Shown piece after piece: positions 43,368-51,945 of a stretch of 64,000 bases of DNA (its first letter is position 1; each line of letters starts with the position of its first letter). The translations under genes and the position numbers were made by a program. Under the pieces are notes generated by a model, which saw nothing but the letters and a program-made list of their open reading frames with translations, did no database searches and was not told where the DNA came from. The DNA comes from Zobellia alginiliquefaciens. Its GTDB lineage: Bacteria; Bacteroidota; Bacteroidia; Flavobacteriales; Flavobacteriaceae. The stretch spans positions 1,116,001 to 1,180,000 of the forward strand of contig NZ_CP119758.1 of NCBI RefSeq assembly GCF_029323795.1, in the 5' to 3' direction.

Positions 43368-44597
43368 TTATTCGTCTCTTAAGGCTACAATGGGTTTTAT
43401 ACGGGCAGCGCGTCTTGCCGGAACATAGCCTGCAATTGCTCCGAAAATTATAAGAACAATAGTTGCTGAAATTGCTATACTGATATCTATGTATGGATTG
43501 GTTATAAAAAAGTCTTTCAGCTTGTCTCCCAAAGAACTTAAAATAACAATACCAATAAGCATTCCCACAAAACCAGAAACCGTAGTAATAAAAACCGATT
43601 CCAATAAAATTGTTCCTATAACAGCTTTTGGCGTTGCCCCAAGTGCCTTTCGTATACCCAACTCTTTAGTCCTTTCTTTTACCACAAACACCATTATATT
43701 ACTGATCCCTATAATACCGGCTATGATGGTTCCAAAAGCCACAAACCCTACTATAATTTGTAATACACGTGCAAACTGTTGGTTTTGCTTTAACTGATCA
43801 GCTATATTTCTTATAAAAATGCCGTTCTGGTCTTTAGGATTGATATATTTTTTAGAGCGTATAAATTTGTCCAAACTCTTATCAAAAGCCATAGCACCGG
43901 CGTACCCGATCTCTGGTTTAAAACCAACCACAATTTGATTGATTTTATCTGTATTTTTTTCGATTAATTGACGTGTAGTGTAGGGTATAAAAATAATACG
44001 TTCCTCATTATCCCCACCATCATCTTGAAATACACCTATCACTTTAAAAGAGCTTCCGCCTACATCTATATACTTTCCTATTGCATTCTTGGCTCCAAAA
44101 AGATCTTCTTCTACTAAACGACCTATGACCGCATATTTGGTCTTATTCTTAATGTCCTGCTCATTCAAATAACGACCTTTCATCATAATGGTCATTTCAT
44201 TGAACTGATGCGCCGGTCCAACGGCTTGAGTTGTATAACTGTTAGACTCGTTCATATAACTGACTGTGTCTTGACGGGTAATTCTTGGCGTAATATACTC
44301 TAAGAACAATGGAAAGTTCTTCTCAATATCTGCCAAATCACTATTATCAAACTCAATTACCCTATTGGATTTGTAGCCTTTATATGGCATAGTTGTCCTA
44401 CCCGGGAACACAAAAAGAACATTGGTTGCATCATCTCCAAAAAAATCGTCAAATGTATTGATAAGACCGTTCCCAAAACCAAAGAGGACTACAAAAATGA
44501 GAATACCTAAAGCAACCGTAAACCCCGACAAAAAGGTACGTAGCTTATTCTTCTGAATAGTCTCAAAGATCTCTTTCCAGTTGTCTCTATTTAACAT
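43368..44597 (-). CDS. MacB-type ABC transporter permease, A-type second copy
   Basis: The 409-residue protein has one N-terminal span (TFLSGFTVALGILIFVVLFGF, about 20-40), a MacB_PCD periplasmic domain and a C-terminal FtsX domain with three spans and VKERTKELGIRKALGATPKAV. It ends PIVALRDE. It groups with the permease at 47870-49114 (KNKLRTFLSG against KNKLRTFLTG, PGRTTMPYKG against PGTTTKKYKG). Its start overlaps the ATPase gene by 11 bases, so translation is coupled to it, and its stop is 1 base from permease B'. It probably forms a heterodimer with B'. Confidence 0.93.
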   Translation of the reverse strand: MLNRDNWKEIFETIQKNKLRTFLSGFTVALGILIFVVLFGFGNGLINTFDDFFGDDATNVLFVFPGRTTMPYKGYKSNRVIEFDNSDLADIEKNFPLFLEYITPRITRQDTVSYMNESNSYTTQAVGPAHQFNEMTIMMKGRYLNEQDIKNKTKYAVIGRLVEEDLFGAKNAIGKYIDVGGSSFKVIGVFQDDGGDNEERIIFIPYTTRQLIEKNTDKINQIVVGFKPEIGYAGAMAFDKSLDKFIRSKKYINPKDQNGIFIRNIADQLKQNQQFARVLQIIVGFVAFGTIIAGIIGISNIMVFVVKERTKELGIRKALGATPKAVIGTILLESVFITTVSGFVGMLIGIVILSSLGDKLKDFFITNPYIDISIAISATIVLIIFGAIAGYVPARRAARIKPIVALRDE

Positions 44598-45291
44598 ACT
44601 GAGCGGCCCTAACCTGTTCTACTTTTTTATCCTCTACAATTACGCCATCCTTTAAATGCACTATACGTTTGCACATATGCGCAATATCTTCTTCATGAGT
44701 TACTACAAGAATTGTATTTCCCTCGTCATTAATTTTTTGAATTAGGTCCATAACCTCATACGATGTTTTGCTATCCAAAGCTCCTGTTGGCTCATCGGCC
44801 ATTAAAACTTTTGGCTCGGCGGCCAGGGCTCGTGCAATTGCAACTCTTTGTTTTTGCCCTCCTGAAAGTTCATTGGGTAAGTGCGTAGCCCATTCCTTTA
44901 GCCCTACTTGTTCCAAGTATTTTAATGCTTTTTCTTCTCTTTCCTTTCTTGCTACTTTTTGATAATACAGGGGCAAGGCCACATTCTCCATGGCACTCTT
45001 GTAATTGATAAGATTAAAAGACTGAAATATAAAACCTAAAAATCTATTGCGGTACTTGGCCGCTTTTGTTTCGTTCAGGTTTTTTATGGGAACACCGTCT
45101 AAATCATACGTACCGGAATCTGCTTCATCTAACATTCCCAGAATATTCAAAAGCGTAGATTTTCCCGAACCGGATGAACCCATAATAGCTACTAGTTCTC
45201 CTTCTGCAATACTGAAATTCAATCCTTTTAAAACGTGTAATGAGTTGCTACCCATTTTATAGGATTTGTGAAGGTCTTTAATTTCGATCAT
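44587..45291 (-). CDS. ABC transporter ATPase of the LolD/MacB group, shared by the efflux operon
   Basis: The 234-residue protein is the only ATPase of the operon. It shows Walker A GSSGSGKST near residues 39-47, the Q-loop in FIFQSFNLI, the signature LSGGQKQRVAIARALA near 142-157, Walker B VLMADEPTGALDSKTS and the H-loop VVTHEEDIA. MacB/LolD-group features are IMGSSGSGKSTLLNILGMLD and the spacing LDGVPIKNLNE. In classic MacB the ATPase is fused to the permease; here it is separate and must serve up to four permease subunits. It overlaps the A' permease by 11 bases and starts 113 bases after the first adaptor stop. Confidence 0.95.
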   Translation of the reverse strand: MIEIKDLHKSYKMGSNSLHVLKGLNFSIAEGELVAIMGSSGSGKSTLLNILGMLDEADSGTYDLDGVPIKNLNETKAAKYRNRFLGFIFQSFNLINYKSAMENVALPLYYQKVARKEREEKALKYLEQVGLKEWATHLPNELSGGQKQRVAIARALAAEPKVLMADEPTGALDSKTSYEVMDLIQKINDEGNTILVVTHEEDIAHMCKRIVHLKDGVIVEDKKVEQVRAAQYVK

Positions 45292-45404
45292 GGTGGTGTA
45301 GTATTGTTAATTGTATTCGGAATTTTCAAAACAATATGGCAATAGGACTTGTAAGTTGCTGAATTGTTACAAGATGGACTCCAAATTTTCTGTTAAATAA
45401 TAAA

Positions 45405-46517
45405 TTATCCTTTTTCTTCCTCTTTTTCTATAGCATTCCAGACCTTAATCTTATCCTCTTCCGTAAGACCCGATTTCACTTCCACAAAAATCCCATCGCT
45501 AATACCTAGCTCAATATCCTTGCGTTCAAACTTTTGATCTCCGTTTGCTATTTCCACAAAAGGAGATTTCGTTTCATCATCAAATTGGACCAAAGCTTCC
45601 TTTATAGCCAAAACGCTATCTGCCCTACCTAAAATTACCGATGCATTTGCACTTAAACCTGCGCGAATAAATACCGAATCCTGCTTTTTCATGGTGCCTT
45701 TTATTTCAAATTGAATGGCCCCATTTTCTTCTTTTCCTTTTGGAGCTATGTAATCCAAGATCGCATCAAAAGTCTTTCCTTCCAAAGCACCGACGGTAAT
45801 TTCCAATGGCAGGTCCTCCTTTATTTTTCCAACCTCACTCTCATCTACTTTTCCCTCAAAAATCATTTTATCCACATCTGCAATTGCCGCAATAGTAGTT
45901 CCTTCGTTAAAATTATTGCTCTCAATAACCTGGTTTCCTACTTCCACCGGAACCTCCAGGACCATACCACTAACAGTAGCTCTAATCTGGGTGTTTGCAG
46001 CATTCCCATAGCCCTTGGTGGTTCCGGTCTTTACAATATCATATCGTTTATTGGCTGCGGCATAAGATTGCTTGGCCTGATCATAAGTCACCTCGGCACG
46101 CTCCAAATCCACCTTAGAAATGACCCCTTTTGCGAACAGTCCTTTTTGACGTTCCAGATTACGAAGTTGGTCATCTAAACCTATTTTAGCTTCATCAATA
46201 TTGTTTCTGGCATCGTTTAGCGCATTTAAATTAGGCACCACTTTTATTCTGCAAAGCAAATCACCCGACTTTACATAATCGCCACCCTCAACAAAAACCT
46301 CTTCTATAACACCCGAAATATTGGGCTTAATAAGCACTTCTTCCAACGGCAATATACTTCCTGTTGCCACGGTTTTCTTTACAATGGTCTTTTTAGATGC
46401 TTGCTCCGTCTCGTAAACGACCGGGTCTTCGGCATTCTTCTGATATAGGTAATACATGGATCCGCCAAAGGCTACAACTATGAGCAAAAGAACGATTCTG
46501 GTTACTGACTTTTTCAT
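45405..46517 (-). CDS. HlyD/MacA-type periplasmic adaptor, first copy
   Basis: The 370-residue protein has one N-terminal span (about 5-24) and the lipoyl half VLIKPNISGVIEEVFVEGGDYVKSGDLLCRI. A coiled-coil hairpin and the second lipoyl half MVLEVPVEVGNQVIESNNF follow, then beta-barrel and membrane-proximal domains ending KIKVWNAIEKEEEKG. It is homologous along its full length to the adaptor at 40902-42041. It lies between permease B (61 bases upstream) and the ATPase gene. The leader has CATCAATCAATCA about 10 bases before the ATG. It is expected to work with permeases A and B and the shared TolC. Confidence 0.94.
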   Translation of the reverse strand: MKKSVTRIVLLLIVVAFGGSMYYLYQKNAEDPVVYETEQASKKTIVKKTVATGSILPLEEVLIKPNISGVIEEVFVEGGDYVKSGDLLCRIKVVPNLNALNDARNNIDEAKIGLDDQLRNLERQKGLFAKGVISKVDLERAEVTYDQAKQSYAAANKRYDIVKTGTTKGYGNAANTQIRATVSGMVLEVPVEVGNQVIESNNFNEGTTIAAIADVDKMIFEGKVDESEVGKIKEDLPLEITVGALEGKTFDAILDYIAPKGKEENGAIQFEIKGTMKKQDSVFIRAGLSANASVILGRADSVLAIKEALVQFDDETKSPFVEIANGDQKFERKDIELGISDGIFVEVKSGLTEEDKIKVWNAIEKEEEKG

Positions 46518-46578
46518 TTTTATGATTGATTGATGTTATTCTATTTACCTCTATTAAAATCTAAAATTCAACTTACTA

Positions 46579-47838
46579 TTATTCGGTTCTGAGTGCATCT
46601 ATAGGCCTTACTTTTATAGCACTTTGAGCGGGAATAAAACCTGCCAAAAGACCTGAAAAAATAAGAATTACCAAGGCCCCTACTACCACTCCTAAACTAA
46701 CACTAGGATTTACGAACATATCTACCGGACCGTTCATATCCAAAAGAGCATTTACACCATAGATAAAAATTGCCCCTAAAGTAATACCGGCCATTCCTGA
46801 GATTATGGTCAAGAAAATAGACTCCATTAAAATTTGAAGTTTTATAGACCATGGGTCCTCGCCCAAAGCCCTACGTATCCCTATTTCTTTGGTACGCTCT
46901 TTCACTACAATAAGCATTATATTGCTTACGCCGATTATCCCAGAGAGCAACACCAATATTCCAACAAAATATGCTATAAAACGCAACGCCCCGAATAGGC
47001 TTTGCACGCGTTGAAATTGCTCGTACAAATCAAAATGCCCCACGGCACGTTGGTCGTCCGGATGTACCTTATGGTTTTCCTTTACCACTCCCATAATTTT
47101 ATCCTTTAGACTTGTAATGGACGTACCGTCATTGGCAGTAATTGCCATCCACCCCACATCATTACCGCGGTTGAAAGCTTGAGAAAAGGTGGTAAACGGA
47201 ACAAAAATCTGCTTCTGGCCTTCCTCGCCATCGCCATCATTACTTTTCTTTTTATATGTGCCGACGACCATAAAATTAACACCCTGTATTTTTATAAACG
47301 AGCCTAGCACTTCTTCGTCCTTATCATAAAGACCGGCCCTAACACCATCTCCAATAATAGCTATTTTGCGTTTTTCCTTGATGTCATTGTAATTTAAGAA
47401 CCTCCCTGAGGTCATAGTCATTGGATCTTGCTTACTAATTTCAGGATAATCGCCATATACATCATATGCTCCCGTTTTAATGCCGCGCACTACATTATTC
47501 GCACCGTTAAAACCTCCTAGTCTATTTCTAGGGGAAATAAATTTTAATTCGGGCACATTATCTTTTATTGCCTGTACATCTTCTACCTTAAAAAGAAAAC
47601 CTCTGCCTTTAGGGAGTCCTTTATAAGACTTGGTGGTACTTCTAGACCACATAAACATAGTGTTGGTAGAGATATCTCCAAAATCTTGCATAATGCCGTT
47701 TTCCAATCCCTTTCCTGCAGAAAGCAATAGAATTAAAATGAAGATTCCCCAGAACACACCAAATGCGGTCAATACGGTCCTGAACCAATTGCTGGTCAAC
47801 ACTTCTAAAATTTCTTTCCAACGGTCTCTATTGAACAT
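46579..47838 (-). CDS. MacB-type ABC transporter permease, B-type first copy
   Basis: The 419-residue protein has one N-terminal span (VLTAFGVFWGIFILILLLSAG, about 22-42), the MacB_PCD domain (about 50-270) with ISPRNRLGGFNGA and GDYPEISKQDP, and the FtsX C-terminal domain with VKERTKEIGIRRALGEDPWSI. The family glycine of GA in the coupling helix reads GE here (ALGEDPWSI), whereas the other three read ALGA. It ends PIDALRTE. It is the closest relative in the window of the permease at 42104-43366. It follows permease A after 31 bases. Confidence 0.93.
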   Translation of the reverse strand: MFNRDRWKEILEVLTSNWFRTVLTAFGVFWGIFILILLLSAGKGLENGIMQDFGDISTNTMFMWSRSTTKSYKGLPKGRGFLFKVEDVQAIKDNVPELKFISPRNRLGGFNGANNVVRGIKTGAYDVYGDYPEISKQDPMTMTSGRFLNYNDIKEKRKIAIIGDGVRAGLYDKDEEVLGSFIKIQGVNFMVVGTYKKKSNDGDGEEGQKQIFVPFTTFSQAFNRGNDVGWMAITANDGTSITSLKDKIMGVVKENHKVHPDDQRAVGHFDLYEQFQRVQSLFGALRFIAYFVGILVLLSGIIGVSNIMLIVVKERTKEIGIRRALGEDPWSIKLQILMESIFLTIISGMAGITLGAIFIYGVNALLDMNGPVDMFVNPSVSLGVVVGALVILIFSGLLAGFIPAQSAIKVRPIDALRTE

Positions 47839-47869
47839 AGCTCTATAATCAGGTTAGTTCACTTTATTT

Positions 47870-49114
47870 TTATTCGTCTCGTAATGCATCAATGGTATGA
47901 ATATTTGCTGCCCGCCATGCCGGGAAAAATCCGGCAACTGCACCTGCAAGAACCAAAACAAAGACCGTTGAAATGGCCACGGTAAAGTTTACGGATGGGT
48001 TCATGACATAATCCACCTCTATATGAGGCCCCACAAACTCAAGCAGTCCCATACTAAAAATAAGTCCCGCAAAACCTGAAATAGATGTAATAAAAATGGA
48101 CTCATGTAAAATCATGCCCACTATAGACCACGGTTTTGCCCCGAGTGCTTTTCGTATCCCTATTTCTTTGGTACGCTCCCGCACTACGATCAACATAATG
48201 TTACTTACCCCCACTACCCCGGCTATAATCGTACAGATTCCAACAAACCAAAAGAACAGTGCAATGTTATCCGTAAGACTATAATACCGCTTAGCTTCCT
48301 CCATAGCACTCCATACAAAAATAGCATTGGTATCATCTGGAGCTACGGTATGAGTTTTCTGCAAATAGGATTGTAAACTATTTTTGAATTGGATCGATTT
48401 TGCCACTACCTCTTCAAAATTGTCGGAAGGTGGTAATGTATAGGCCAGGTTATTCACCCGAGTACCACCATTAAAAGCACTTTGAGCTGTGGTAACCGGT
48501 ATAAAGATTCGCTCTTCCTCACGGTCTTCTGTTTCATTAAAAACCCCGATTATCTTAAAAGGAAGACCTGATATTTTAATAAATTCTCCTACCGGATTCT
48601 CCACCTCCGTAAAAACATCTTCCGCTACTTTCTTTCCTATTACCGCTACTTTGGCGGTAGCAACTTCGTCTTGGTGATTTAAGAATCTCCCAGCAGACAT
48701 TCTTTCATTCTCTATTAACTGAAACTGTGGAGAAACTCCCTGAACTTGGTAAACAAGTGCTTCATTACCGTAGGTTACCGAAACATTACGAACAAAAATT
48801 CTTGGAGATTTAAATTGAATGTCATCCTCTAGCAGTTTAGCCGAGAACTCATAGTTGGCGTTTGTTAATTGAATATTTCTTCCAGGATTAAGGCCTTTGT
48901 ATTTTTTAGTGGTCGTACCGGGCCACACCCAAACACTGGTAGCGGCATCTTGCTCAAACTCATGAGCAATGCCGTTGCGAAAGCCTTCGCCAAAACCTAA
49001 TAATATAACGAGGATGAATATACCGGAAGCTACGGATAACCCAGTAAGAAATGTGCGCAATTTATTCTTGCGGATAGTATCAAAGATTTCCTGCCACCTT
49101 TCGATGTCGAACAT
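47870..49114 (-). CDS. MacB-type ABC transporter permease, A-type first copy
   Basis: The 414-residue protein starts at the ATG at 49112-49114 (MFDIERWQEIFDTIRKNKLRTF), matching the starts of its paralogues; an open extension to 49162 adds 16 residues without family support. One N-terminal span, a MacB_PCD domain (QGVSPQFQLIENERMSAGRF) and three C-terminal spans with VRERTKEIGIRKALGAKPWSI are seen, ending TIDALRDE. It is the first gene of the eight-gene efflux operon. The leader contains TTCATCAATCAATCA. No full consensus promoter was found in the 100-base gap above it. Confidence 0.93.
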   Translation of the reverse strand: MFDIERWQEIFDTIRKNKLRTFLTGLSVASGIFILVILLGFGEGFRNGIAHEFEQDAATSVWVWPGTTTKKYKGLNPGRNIQLTNANYEFSAKLLEDDIQFKSPRIFVRNVSVTYGNEALVYQVQGVSPQFQLIENERMSAGRFLNHQDEVATAKVAVIGKKVAEDVFTEVENPVGEFIKISGLPFKIIGVFNETEDREEERIFIPVTTAQSAFNGGTRVNNLAYTLPPSDNFEEVVAKSIQFKNSLQSYLQKTHTVAPDDTNAIFVWSAMEEAKRYYSLTDNIALFFWFVGICTIIAGVVGVSNIMLIVVRERTKEIGIRKALGAKPWSIVGMILHESIFITSISGFAGLIFSMGLLEFVGPHIEVDYVMNPSVNFTVAISTVFVLVLAGAVAGFFPAWRAANIHTIDALRDE

Positions 49115-49214
49115 GTAGTTGATTTTGATTGATTGATGAATACGATGGGGGATATCGTACAACTACAAGACTAGCAACAAAAGGATTTGTTACAGTAAAA
49201 AACAAAAAGAAATG

Positions 49215-49448
49215 TTAAACTTCCTCCGGAGACCTATTTTTCATCTTCTTGTAGACAAAATAAAAGAGCCCACCAACCAAGATATAGGGTAACGCCATGA
49301 GGTAAACAATACCATTATTAATTCCTTCAGCAGCCTTTATATCTCCACTACTCTCCAAAGCAGCGCGACACATTGCGCATTGTGCCTCCATTGTTTCCGG
49401 TAACATGAGGCCGATGAATATCAATACTATAAATATATTTTTTTTCAT
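49215..49448 (-). CDS. Small CxxC membrane protein in respiratory gene cluster
   Basis: This 77-residue protein has a signal peptide (MKKNIFIVLIFIGLMLPETMEA, cleavage near 22), then a CxxC pair directly after it (QCAMCRAALES) and one C-terminal membrane span (YLMALPYILVGGLFYFVYKKM). The mature N-terminus with the cysteine pair would face the periplasm. I know of no assigned function. The gene follows DUF420 and Sco1 genes on the same strand (37 bases to the DUF420 stop), so a part in copper or heme handling for cytochrome oxidase is a reasonable inference. The efflux operon begins 100 bases downstream. Confidence 0.75.
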   Translation of the reverse strand: MKKNIFIVLIFIGLMLPETMEAQCAMCRAALESSGDIKAAEGINNGIVYLMALPYILVGGLFYFVYKKMKNRSPEEV

Positions 49449-49485
49449 TCCACTTTCTTAAGAGACTGAACGTACTTTAATTTTT

Positions 49486-50019
49486 CTAGCTTACATAATA
49501 TGGTGAAATCATAAGATACACCACAACCCCGGTAATAGCTACATATAACCAAATAGGAAAGGTAATCTTTGCCCATTTTCTATGACTTTCAAACTTTTCA
49601 AGATATGCAAATGCATACGTCTTAAGCACCAACGGAATAATTGCTATAGATAGAACTATATGAGTTATTAGAATAAAAAAATATACCGTTCGCATTGTAC
49701 CTTCTCCACCATAGGTAGTGGATTCAGACGTCATGTGATACGCTATATACATTACCAAAAACAGCAGGGACAACCCAATACAGCTTGTCATAATATTTTG
49801 ATGCAATTTCTTATTACCATTTTTTATGGCCCATACGGCAACAAGTAACAAAACCGCTGTAAGTCCGTTTATAGAAGCATAAATTGGAGGCAGAAAGCCA
49901 AGTCTTTCTACATTGGGTATTTTTACACCAAATAATATCGCTACCACTACTGGTACGACAATAGAAACTATGGTTATAAGCTTATTAAATCGCTTTTCTT
50001 TTGCTATTATATCCTCCAT
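49486..50019 (-). CDS. DUF420 family membrane protein
   Basis: The 177-residue protein has five hydrophobic segments and matches DUF420, a CtaM/YozB-like family linked to cytochrome oxidase assembly. Conserved histidines and short motifs are KLHQNIMTSCIGLSLLFLVMYIAYH near residue 76-100, FFILITHIVLSIAIIPLVL near 130, and ESHRKWAKITFPIWLYVAITGVVVYLM near 160. The histidines suggest heme or metal contact (inference). The start codon abuts the Sco1 stop (50020), so the two are coupled. In Gram-positive relatives the family supports caa3 oxidase maturation; the exact role here is not known. Confidence 0.85.
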   Translation of the reverse strand: MEDIIAKEKRFNKLITIVSIVVPVVVAILFGVKIPNVERLGFLPPIYASINGLTAVLLLVAVWAIKNGNKKLHQNIMTSCIGLSLLFLVMYIAYHMTSESTTYGGEGTMRTVYFFILITHIVLSIAIIPLVLKTYAFAYLEKFESHRKWAKITFPIWLYVAITGVVVYLMISPYYVS

Positions 50020-50742
50020 CTATTCTGCCAATAAACGTTTAATATCTTCTTTTAAGATTGAAATTTGCTCCTTTTCTCCGTGGTCATTTTCGCCCTGCTT
50101 CTCGGTAATAGCTCCTCTATAATAGATAATAGGATTTCCAAACTGGTCAGTTCTTGATCGCAAATACCCTTCTTTATCCACTAGGGCAAACAATCCTGAA
50201 TGCTCAAAACCACCTGGCGCATCCGGCATTTCCGAAGCAAAAATATTGAAACCATTATTAGCCAAATCAAAAACCTGTTCTTTATCTCCTGTTAGCAAAT
50301 GCCAATCCAAATCGGTTATATCATTCTTTTCGGCATAAGCCTTCAATACCGCAGGAGTGTCATAATCCGGTGTTATGGAAAATGAAGCTATTCCAAATTG
50401 GTCATTATTTTTAAATTGGTTCTGTATATCTACTAGATTCTCTGTCATTATTGGACAAATAGAAGGGCAACTTGTAAAGAAAAACTCTACTACAAACACT
50501 TTGCCTTTATAATCCGAATTGGATATTGCCAAACTATCTTGATTAATAAAATCAAAAGAAGGAACACGTTTCTTTTCGCCGTTTAAAGTGATGTAGGACA
50601 AGGTACTTTTAGCCTTCTCAACATTCATGCGGTCATTCTCAACTATAGTTCCACTAGAAATACGTTCTACAATTCTAGGAACAAAAATAATTCCAAAAAC
50701 GAGTATTACCAAAGACACCCAAACGTATGTATACTTCTTCAT
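50020..50742 (-). CDS. Sco1/SenC family copper chaperone for cytochrome oxidase
   Basis: The 240-residue protein has one N-terminal membrane anchor (about 5-24) and a thioredoxin-like Sco domain. The copper ligands are present: CxxxC in FFFTSCPSICPIMTENL (cysteines near 92 and 96) and the distal histidine in GGFEHSGLFALVDKEG near 181. Other family segments are FDFINQDSLAISNSDYKGKVFVVEF and ASFSITPDYDTPAVLKAYAE. Sco proteins deliver copper to, or reduce, the CuA site of subunit II. Subunit II is not in the window. It follows a cysteine-free Sco-like gene after 26 bases and abuts DUF420. Confidence 0.93.
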   Translation of the reverse strand: MKKYTYVWVSLVILVFGIIFVPRIVERISSGTIVENDRMNVEKAKSTLSYITLNGEKKRVPSFDFINQDSLAISNSDYKGKVFVVEFFFTSCPSICPIMTENLVDIQNQFKNNDQFGIASFSITPDYDTPAVLKAYAEKNDITDLDWHLLTGDKEQVFDLANNGFNIFASEMPDAPGGFEHSGLFALVDKEGYLRSRTDQFGNPIIYYRGAITEKQGENDHGEKEQISILKEDIKRLLAE

Positions 50743-50768
50743 TTCAGCTGATAAGTCAAAAACTGTTA

Positions 50769-51407
50769 TTATTTCTGCCTGTCGGCACTATTCTTTTTTA
50801 GGGCCAAGCGATATTCCGCCAGTATGATTTTCACATCATCCACCATCTTATTGTTCAACTCAGAAACGGATGTGGCGTTAAATCCATATAATGTAGCATC
50901 ATCTCCGGATTCCGACCTCCCTCTTAGATTTAGGTCCTTATCCATTATAAAAGCGTAAGGCGTGCTTAAATCATCCGCTAACTGCAAATCCGTCTTCAAC
51001 GAAGCGAAAAAATCCTTCACTTGTTTTTCATCACCAAAAACAAAATTCCACTTTTTCATATCTACCAAGTGCCCCAACTCTTTCTTTAACTCGGCAGCTT
51101 GTTCTTCTGTTCCCTTTGGCATCACCATTACGAACTGAAAGTCTTTAAACTTGTAAAAACGCTTGTAGATTTTTTGATTAAGATTGAAGGCATTACCATT
51201 TTTATTTTCAGGATTTGACCCCAAAAACCCTACTATGGTAATCTTATCCTTAAAAGTAACGTTGCCGTCCATATGCGCAACATCATCGACCCCTTTGGTC
51301 AAGATTGAAAGCTTCCCAAAATTATTGACCCCTGAAGCAAAAAACAAATAGGCTACAATTGGCAAAATAAACAATACAACTAAGACCAAATACTTTTTTA
51401 CCTGCAT
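50769..51407 (-). CDS. Cysteine-free thioredoxin-fold protein resembling Sco
   Basis: The 212-residue protein has an N-terminal anchor (YLVLVVLFILPIVAYLFFA, about 5-23). The soluble part follows the Sco layout: DKITIVGFLGSNPENKNGNAFNLNQKIYKRF aligns by position with the FVVEFFFTSCPSICPIMTENL segment of the Sco1 next door, and AFIMDKDLNLRGRSE with FALVDKEGYLRSR. I see no cysteine in the protein and no distal histidine, so it cannot bind copper as Sco1 does. It may be a structural partner or a degenerate paralogue. It lies directly upstream of sco1 (26 bases) and downstream of the subunit IV terminator. Function unknown. Confidence 0.7.
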   Translation of the reverse strand: MQVKKYLVLVVLFILPIVAYLFFASGVNNFGKLSILTKGVDDVAHMDGNVTFKDKITIVGFLGSNPENKNGNAFNLNQKIYKRFYKFKDFQFVMVMPKGTEEQAAELKKELGHLVDMKKWNFVFGDEKQVKDFFASLKTDLQLADDLSTPYAFIMDKDLNLRGRSESGDDATLYGFNATSVSELNNKMVDDVKIILAEYRLALKKNSADRQK

Positions 51408-51446
51408 AGGAACGGGGTGCTGAACAAAAAAAATTTAAACAACTAC

Positions 51447-51478
51447 AAAAATAAAAAAGACGGTTGTTAAACCGTCTT
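51447..51478 (-). terminator. Intrinsic terminator between subunit IV and the Sco-like gene
   Basis: On the minus strand AAGACGGTT (51478-51470) pairs with AACCGTCTT (51465-51457) around a 4-base loop, followed by a T-rich run to about 51447. It would end or attenuate the ctaB-coxIII-coxIV transcript. Confidence 0.8.
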
Positions 51479-51510
51479 AGTATGCTGTTAATTTATTAAG
51501 ATAATACGAT

Positions 51511-51894
51511 TTAGAAGTTCCACTGTATGAACCCATCTTTATAAACATTGTACACATAATCAGCTTCAAAAAGAAGAATGAACAATAGATAGGCCACAAG
51601 GAAAATAGGCGTCCATACGATTGCTCTTCTTAAAGAACTCTTTTCATCACGTAAGTGCATAAAATCCCAAGCTATATAATATGCTTTTACCAAAGTAAGT
51701 ATGATAAATATCCAGTTCAACAACTTCATTCCTATAAAATAAGAATGTGTTAATGCCCTAGGCTTTACGATACCCAAAACCACTTCAATTGCAGTAATAA
51801 TAGAAAGAAATATAAGTACTCCCCAGATTTTTTGGGTATTCGTCTTGAACTTAAGAAGTCCTCTAAAAATCTCTAATTTCTGTGCGTGTGCCAT
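51511..51894 (-). CDS. Cytochrome c oxidase subunit IV family protein
   Basis: The 127-residue membrane protein has three hydrophobic segments (about 20-38, 48-70, 88-112) matching the short prokaryotic subunit IV (COX4_pro/CtaF-like). The segments IWGVLIFLSIITAIEVVLGIV and IFIILTLVKAYYIAWDFMHLRDE are typical, with FMHL at the end of the second helix. It stabilises heme-copper oxidase and has no catalytic residues. It follows subunit III after 51 bases and ends before a terminator, so it closes the ctaB-led unit. Confidence 0.88.
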   Translation of the reverse strand: MAHAQKLEIFRGLLKFKTNTQKIWGVLIFLSIITAIEVVLGIVKPRALTHSYFIGMKLLNWIFIILTLVKAYYIAWDFMHLRDEKSSLRRAIVWTPIFLVAYLLFILLFEADYVYNVYKDGFIQWNF

Positions 51895-51945
51895 ATTATA
51901 TTAATCTCAAATGCGTTATATATCGATTTTCGCGAAAAATAAAAG

